Part shown: positions 50,490-54,629 of the stretch, one piece after another | How positions within the stretch are numbered: position 1 is the stretch's first letter | Layout: every line of letters starts with the position of its first letter | Source of the DNA: SIG607 sp045592625 | GTDB lineage: Bacteria; Bacillota; Clostridia; Oscillospirales; Acutalibacteraceae | Assembly (NCBI GenBank): GCA_045592625.1 | Contig: JAZNVC010000018.1 | Span: 1 to 54,629, forward strand | Direction: 5' to 3' | DNA: 54,629 bases | Notes under the pieces: model-generated | Told to the model about the DNA's origin: nothing | The model's input: only the letters and a program-made list of their open reading frames with translations | Database searches by the model: none | Made by a program: the position numbers and the translations under genes

Positions 50490-51827
50490 TTATCGCTCAC
50501 TTTTCCATTTATTTTTTATTATTTCTTTTATTTCATCAAAGCTTTTGCCCGACTGAACGTATAAAAGCAGTTCGTCTGAAAAGGATGTTTTGAATTTTTC
50601 ACTTGGGAAGCCTACAAATACCCAGGGAACAGAGGTAATATTCTGGTCGTTCATATAACGTGCCATTTCTTTTGCAAGAGGGTCTTCGGGCTGTGAATCT
50701 TTAAGGGTGGTAAAGGGGGTAGCAAATTTAAGTTCGTCTTTAACAAACTTTTTACCCTTTTCACTGCTAAATAGCCAGGAAAGAAAATCTAAAGACATTT
50801 TCTGCTGTTCTTCTGTCGCCTTGCTGTTAATAGCAATATAGTTTTCGGTACCAATGGAAAGTCCGTGATGCTCTTCCCCGTCGATTCCCATATAAATAGG
50901 AAGCATTCCTATATTTTCTTCCTTAACCTTGTTGCCCGAAACCTCGCTTATCTGGGACCACGCCCAAGTGCCGTTCTGCACCATAGCACATTTACCAAGT
51001 GCAAATTCCGCCATAGAATCGTTTACCGATTTTGAGCCCAGGAGGGTTTTCTCGCTTACCGAGTTATTAACGTATAGGTCAAAAATATTTTTAAAATTAT
51101 CTGCATACTTAAATTCAATATCGGTAGCGTTAGTTGCCGCAACTATGGGGTCGGTATCGGCGTGTTTTTCTCTTAGTTCATAATAAAGAGGGATACTTGC
51201 AAGATGGCTGTGCCAACGCCATTCCTCACCGCCCAGAAGCGAGGTGGAAGCGAACACACCTTCAATACCAAGTTCATTTTTTCTTGCGGTCATATCCTCT
51301 ACAACTGTTTTAAGGTCGTTAAATGATTTTATTTCATCTGCACTTTTTAGGGTGGATTTTCTATTGCTTAAAGCAAAGTATTTTTCCATTATTTCATTAT
51401 TATATATAATGCCGTAGCCCTCAACCACATAAGGAATAGCGTAAACCCTGTCATTTTCCTTTATTGCCAGGGTTTTGTCTGCAAGATACTCATAAAGTGC
51501 GCTGTCGGTAAGGTCGGCACAATAATTCTTCCAGGTTTCATAACCTATAGGACCGTTAATCTGAAAAATAGTAGGCGGATTATTTTTTGCAATTTCACTC
51601 TTTAAGGTCTGCTCATAGGTATTTGCAGCGGCGGTTACCACCTTTACCTTAATACCTGTTTCTTTTTCATATTCTTTTGCGATTTCTTCATAAACCATAC
51701 TAACTTCAGGCTTAAAGTTCAAAAAATAGATGTTGTCTGCTGCCGTTGTACTTTTGCACCCTGCAAGTGAAAAACAGAGCGTAAAAATCAAAACTGAACA
51801 TAAAATTAATGATAAAATTCTTTTCAT
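50490..51827 (-). CDS. Sugar-binding lipoprotein of ABC transporter
   Basis: 445 aa from ATG 51827 behind AAAGGA; longer frames have no ribosome site. Lipoprotein signal ends FSLAGCKS. Extracellular solute-binding family 1: IYFLNFKPEVSMVYEEIAKE, YEKETGIKVKVVTAAANTYE, NPPTIFQING, AIPYVVEGYGIIYNNEIMEKY and GKCAMVQNGTWAWSQI. Ligand likely an oligosaccharide. The leading cysteine is lipidated to the membrane next to the two permeases. Confidence 0.92.
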   Translation of the reverse strand: MKRILSLILCSVLIFTLCFSLAGCKSTTAADNIYFLNFKPEVSMVYEEIAKEYEKETGIKVKVVTAAANTYEQTLKSEIAKNNPPTIFQINGPIGYETWKNYCADLTDSALYEYLADKTLAIKENDRVYAIPYVVEGYGIIYNNEIMEKYFALSNRKSTLKSADEIKSFNDLKTVVEDMTARKNELGIEGVFASTSLLGGEEWRWHSHLASIPLYYELREKHADTDPIVAATNATDIEFKYADNFKNIFDLYVNNSVSEKTLLGSKSVNDSMAEFALGKCAMVQNGTWAWSQISEVSGNKVKEENIGMLPIYMGIDGEEHHGLSIGTENYIAINSKATEEQQKMSLDFLSWLFSSEKGKKFVKDELKFATPFTTLKDSQPEDPLAKEMARYMNDQNITSVPWVFVGFPSEKFKTSFSDELLLYVQSGKSFDEIKEIIKNKWKSER

Positions 51828-51914
51828 ATAACATTTTCCTTTCATAAAAAGTTTCATACATATCATTGACTGTTTTTCAAAAATAATACATTTTATCATT
51901 TTTTAAAAAAATGC

Positions 51915-51943
51915 TTGACATAAGATACCTCTTGTGGTATATT
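51915..51943 (+). promoter_or_regulatory. tRNA-Thr/Tyr promoter
   Basis: TTGACA (51915-51920), 17-bp spacer, TATATT (51938-51943), 19 bp before tRNA-Thr. Confidence 0.85.
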
Positions 51944-51962
51944 ATTTTAGCGTTCTAAATTT

Positions 51963-52038
51963 GCTGGTGTAGCTCAGTTGGTAGAGCAGCTGATTTGTAA
52001 TCAGCAGGTCGGGGGTTCAAGTCCGTCCACCAGCTCCA
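51963..52038 (+). tRNA. tRNA-Thr (anticodon TGT)
   Basis: Acceptor GCTGGTG pairs with CACCAGC; D arm AGCTCAGTTGGTAGAGC; anticodon stem-loop GCTGA-TTTGTAA-TCAGC gives TGT; T arm GGGGGTTCAAGTCCGTC-like; encoded CCA at 52036-52038. Mature body 51963-52035. Confidence 0.97.
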
Positions 52039-52223
52039 TTTTTCGAGCAAACTGAAAGTGGACTTGAAGCCTAAGAGGGTGAGACACGTTAAGAAAACAA
52101 TTAATAATTGTTTTTAGTGTCGAAGTGCGTAGGGCGGTACTGCACGGAACGTGCGGTGACCAAGCACGGAAGATTTTCCGTCAGGAAAAGCTTTGTCCGT
52201 CCACCAGTTACAAAACTAAATAT
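52039..52223 (+). other. Structured spacer with duplicated tRNA-Thr 3' end
   Basis: GTCCGTCCACCAG, the 3' part of tRNA-Thr (52021-52033), recurs at 52195-52207. Between the copies lie hairpins: AAAACAATTA/TAATTGTTTT inside a GACAC...GTGTC frame (about 52083-52122), GCACG-GAA-CGTGC and CGGAA-GATT-TTCCG (52130-52185). There is no supported gene. It may be a remnant of tRNA-targeted integration or of a lost second tRNA-Thr, or the hairpins may take part in precursor processing. Function unknown. Confidence 0.6.
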
Positions 52224-52308
52224 GGGAGAATTCCCGAGCGGCCAAAGGGGGCAGACTGTAAATCTGTTGTCTTCGACTTCGATGGTTCGAATCCATCTTC
52301 TCCCACCA
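52224..52308 (+). tRNA. tRNA-Tyr (anticodon GTA)
   Basis: Class II tRNA: acceptor GGGAGAA with TTCTCCC; anticodon stem-loop CAGA-CTGTAAA-TCTG gives GTA; long variable arm TTGTCTTCGACTTCG; T arm GATGGTTCGAATCCATC; CCA at 52306-52308 encoded. Mature body ends 52305. Confidence 0.96.
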
Positions 52309-52341
52309 AAAATCCTCGTACGATAGTACGGGGATTTTTAC
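52306..52341 (+). terminator. tRNA operon terminator
   Basis: AAAATCCTCGTAC and GTACGGGGATTTT around GATA, followed by T run; one T-G pair. Confidence 0.9.
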
Positions 52342-52346
52342 TTTTT

Positions 52347-52416
52347 CACTATTACCTCTTCACTCTTCACTTTTCTCTTAAATACAAGGATTTTTGGGAA
52401 GTAAGAAGTAATAGTG
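52347..52416. repeat. Imperfect inverted repeat in tRNA-flanking DNA
   Basis: CACTATTAC (52347-52355) is inverted at 52408-52416 and the match continues inward for several bases (TCTT-type motif). The right arm is followed by shorter repeats of GTGAATAGTGAAG. This 355-bp region (52309-52663) contains no supported gene; it also carries the tRNA-arm relic below and the promoter area of the zinc-ribbon gene. It resembles small, non-coding interspersed repeats of gut Firmicutes; no transposase is present. Confidence 0.5.
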
Positions 52417-52471
52417 AATAGTGAAGAAGTCCACTCTGACGAAGTCGGAATATCACTAAAATCTCCGTCAA

Positions 52472-52488
52472 GGTGGATTCGAACCACC
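52472..52488 (-). pseudogene. Isolated tRNA T-arm relic
   Basis: On the minus strand GGTGG-TTCGAAT-CCACC is a canonical 5+7+5 T-arm with the universal TTC loop. No acceptor 5' half, anticodon arm or CCA could be placed beside it. Probably the remains of a tRNA or the att end of a lost element. Confidence 0.6.
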
Positions 52489-52663
52489 GAATATATTATT
52501 TTAAAAAAACAAATTTCTTGTGTATATTAAAAAATGTGAAAAATTGCAGATTACTTGATAGTTTGTAAATGTTTCAGTAAAAAGTACTTTATTTTATTTT
52601 AAAAACATGATACAATTAAAATACAGAACTTTAATATAAATTTATGAAAAGAGGAGACAGATT

Positions 52664-53443
52664 ATGGGAACAAGAACGACTTCTACGACTACTGTCGATG
52701 TGCCAGTCTATGCTGCTTGGGAATGTTCATCGTGTGGAGAAAAAAATTTTAGTGATGGCGTATTTTCCTTCTCTGCAAGTTCTACTACAAGAGCTTTTCC
52801 AACAAAAAACGAATTAGAACGCATTCAAAATGAAAGTGAAGCATATGCTGATGAGTTGTGGAAAAAGAAAGCGTTAAATGTTATAAAAGATCCAATAAAA
52901 AATTATAGTAGATTTAGACAATCGTTACATATATACGACAGTGCTTGCCATAAATGCGGAAATAAAGAAAAGTGGAATAAAGGCATGGGATATATGACAA
53001 TTTTTGCTCTTGATTTTATACCAACAATTATTTCTTTAATATGTGTGATCTCTGCTCCTACTAGTTTTTCGGCATGGTTGTTCTTTTTGATATTTGGAGC
53101 TATTATGGCTTTTTGTGTTTATTCTGAATATCACTTTAAAGCAATTTTAAAAAATGTTCCTAAAAACAGTATGCCTAGAATAGGTTCTTTGAATCCGGAG
53201 TTGTGTAAATTTGCAGAGGAAAATAATTATAAGATTTTAACTCCGCAACAAGTATTAGAATGCTTTGACAATTCAACAGTTGCTATTGACGAAATTGACA
53301 TTGTAAAACAAGAAGAAAAAGACACTACACCAATTAAACACGAAGAATCTAATAACGAATGTTCTTTCTGCAGGAAGTGCGGAACACAACTATTTGGGGA
53401 TAGTGAATTTTGTCACAAATGCGGATGTAAAATTATAGATTGA
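52664..53443 (+). CDS. Membrane protein with N- and C-terminal zinc ribbons
   Basis: 259 aa, ATG with GAGGAG upstream. A Thr-rich start is followed by a split zinc site (WECSSCGEKNF and ACHKCGNKEKW), two adjacent membrane spans at ~108-152 (IFALDFIPTIISLICVIS; AWLFFLIFGAIMAFCVYS), a cytoplasmic linker and a C-terminal ribbon (CRKCGTQLFG...CHKCGCKI). Zinc-ribbon membrane proteins of this build are common and uncharacterised in Firmicutes. Confidence 0.85.
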   Translation: MGTRTTSTTTVDVPVYAAWECSSCGEKNFSDGVFSFSASSTTRAFPTKNELERIQNESEAYADELWKKKALNVIKDPIKNYSRFRQSLHIYDSACHKCGNKEKWNKGMGYMTIFALDFIPTIISLICVISAPTSFSAWLFFLIFGAIMAFCVYSEYHFKAILKNVPKNSMPRIGSLNPELCKFAEENNYKILTPQQVLECFDNSTVAIDEIDIVKQEEKDTTPIKHEESNNECSFCRKCGTQLFGDSEFCHKCGCKIID

Positions 53444-53502
53444 GTTTGATAGATACAAAGGCTTATTTTCAATTGGCATCTAAATGGTTCGGAACAGTCA
53501 AA

Positions 53503-53532
53503 AAATCCAAGTCTTCGGACTTGGATTTTTTT
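53503..53532 (+). terminator. Terminator of zinc-ribbon gene
   Basis: AAATCCAAGTC-TTCG-GACTTGGATTT with a UUCG tetraloop and following T tract. Confidence 0.94.
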
Positions 53533-53571
53533 ATTAAATATCATTTTAAAATTTTAAATAATTGGAGTATT

Positions 53572-54629
53572 ATGAAAAAACTTATATCATTAATTTTAAG
53601 CTTTATTTTATCCTTCACAATGGTGGGCTGTAGCGCATCTACAAACGATACCGAAAATAACACCGCAACCGCGCCGCAAACGACTTTTTCGGAAAAGAAT
53701 CAAGTTACTTCTTCGCACGATACAGTTTCTTCTTCGTCCGAGCAGAGTAGTATTTTAGAAAAAATTTCGAGTCAAGATGTTGTATTGGAAGAAGCTATAA
53801 CTAAAGATGAATACGATTTACAGTTAGAAAAAATGACCTTAGAAGAAAAAATCGGTCAAATGTTGGTTATAGCATATAGAAAAGAAAAATTTGATGATGA
53901 TCTGCTAAAAACCTTAAAAACCGTAAAACCAGGCGGATTTATTTTGTTTAGTGAAAATATTACTACTTATAAGGCGACAAATAATTTTGTAAAAAAGGTA
54001 AAAAGCACTGCTAAAATTCCAATGATTATGGCTATTGACCAAGAAGGTGGCAAGGTTCAGCGGTTGAATGATATTACAAAGCCGAAAGCTACCGATATAC
54101 CCGATATGTTCACCTTAGGCTCTACCAATGATACAAAATTAGCAAAAAACGTCGGCAAGGTAATGGCGCAAGAGCTATTGACAATCGGCGTTAACGTTAC
54201 CTTTGCGCCCGTTTTAGATATTAAAGGTAAAAACAGCTTTATTGGTGAGCGTTGCTTTGGGGATAATCCTGAAACGGTATCTAAAATGGCGGTTAGCTTT
54301 GCAAAGGGGATGGAAGCTAATAACGTAGTTGCAACCTATAAGCATTTCCCAGGTCACGGCGATACCGAAACCGATTCTCACAAGGATTTACCCATAATAA
54401 ATAAAAGTATAACGGAATTAAAAAAACACGAATTTGTACCTTTTAAAAAGGCAATTAAGCATGATGCAAAAATAATTATGGTAGGGCATATTGCATTGCC
54501 TAAGGTTACAGGCAACAAAACTCCTGCATCACTTTCTAAAAAAATTGTTACTAACGTTTTGGTTAAACAATTAAATTACGAAGGTTTAATTATTACCGAT
54601 GCGCTTAATATGGCTGCCATTACCGAAAA
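53572..54629 (+). CDS. GH3 beta-N-acetylhexosaminidase lipoprotein, C-terminus off the window
   Basis: 352 codons visible from ATG 53572 (TTGGAG upstream). Lipoprotein signal (ISLILSFILSFTMVGCSA), a Ser/Thr-rich linker to ~residue 75, then the GH3 barrel: MTLEEKIGQMLVIAYR, GGFILFSEN, IMAIDQEGGKVQRL, GINVTFAPVLD-like segment (GVNVTFAPVLD), FGDNPETVSKMA, the NagZ-type KHFPGHGDTETDSHKDLP carrying the acid/base His, and the nucleophile Asp in IITDALNMAAI. Likely trims N-acetylglucosamine from peptidoglycan or glycans. The GH3 class is sure; exact substrate is not. Confidence 0.93.
   Translation, partial: MKKLISLILSFILSFTMVGCSASTNDTENNTATAPQTTFSEKNQVTSSHDTVSSSSEQSSILEKISSQDVVLEEAITKDEYDLQLEKMTLEEKIGQMLVIAYRKEKFDDDLLKTLKTVKPGGFILFSENITTYKATNNFVKKVKSTAKIPMIMAIDQEGGKVQRLNDITKPKATDIPDMFTLGSTNDTKLAKNVGKVMAQELLTIGVNVTFAPVLDIKGKNSFIGERCFGDNPETVSKMAVSFAKGMEANNVVATYKHFPGHGDTETDSHKDLPIINKSITELKKHEFVPFKKAIKHDAKIIMVGHIALPKVTGNKTPASLSKKIVTNVLVKQLNYEGLIITDALNMAAITE

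Noticed and set aside
51963..52308. tRNA genes as the prophage attachment site
   Set aside because: The prophage junction is in cotJC, 30 kb away, and carries a serine integrase; tRNA duplication is a separate event.
52108..52421. Two plus-strand frames spanning tRNA-Tyr
   Set aside because: They run through the tRNA and terminator, have no ribosome site, and no protein signature.
1..54629. CRISPR array or transposon
   Set aside because: No regularly spaced repeat units and no transposase genes were seen in the window.

Overview
The window comes from a low-GC, endospore-forming Clostridia genome, most likely an uncultured Oscillospirales/Ruminococcaceae-type gut anaerobe. This is inferred from cotJA/cotJB/cotJC, two secreted type I dockerin proteins, a type III glutamine synthetase, an ABC-F protein and typical Firmicutes ribosome binding sites; it was not tested phylogenetically.

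Positions 1 to about 21,850 are most of a prophage; its left end lies outside the window. The right end sits inside cotJC: a 5' fragment of this spore-coat (Mn-catalase-like) gene runs for about 32 recognisable codons and then enters phage DNA 3 bp from the stop of a large serine integrase. From right to left the prophage holds the integrase, a stand-alone Spo0A-type DNA-binding-domain protein with Spo0A-box-like sites beside it, a CI-like repressor with several operators, a Cro-like protein, and a long leftward early operon. That operon includes a DUF7768-DnaD fusion, an HUH rolling-circle Rep, a Myb-like DNA-binding protein and small Cys-rich proteins. An ArpU/DUF1492-like late activator follows, then three exactly 11-bp-phased repeats, and then the late module: TerS, TerL, membrane protein, scaffold, capsid, portal, adaptor, gp10/gp12-like tail protein and internal virion-like proteins. 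The structural set looks podovirus-like (short-tailed). A candidate small RNA is encoded on the opposite strand inside the early operon.

The most interesting hypothesis is that this prophage is wired to host sporulation. It interrupts a spore-coat gene, carries a receiver-less Spo0A DNA-binding protein, and has consensus Spo0A boxes in the spo0A-like/integrase intergenic region. That layout would suit excision, or escape, linked to sporulation.

From 21,935 rightward the DNA is chromosomal: cotJB-cotJA, secA, an apbE lipoprotein gene divergent from a NusG_II-domain gene and a Gx-family transporter gene, lepA, a dockerin protein, an ABC-F protein, an LCP-like/transglutaminase pair, glnN (consensus promoter), an SDR plus a YhhQ-type queuosine-precursor transporter preceded by a preQ1-like riboswitch and terminator, an FkbM methyltransferase, prfC, pnp, rpsO, mntP, a second dockerin protein with a three-gene sugar ABC transporter, tRNA-Thr and tRNA-Tyr with tRNA-like relics around them, a zinc-ribbon membrane protein, and the start of a GH3 hexosaminidase lipoprotein. 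Most chromosomal genes are on the minus strand; several are separated by clear intrinsic terminators.
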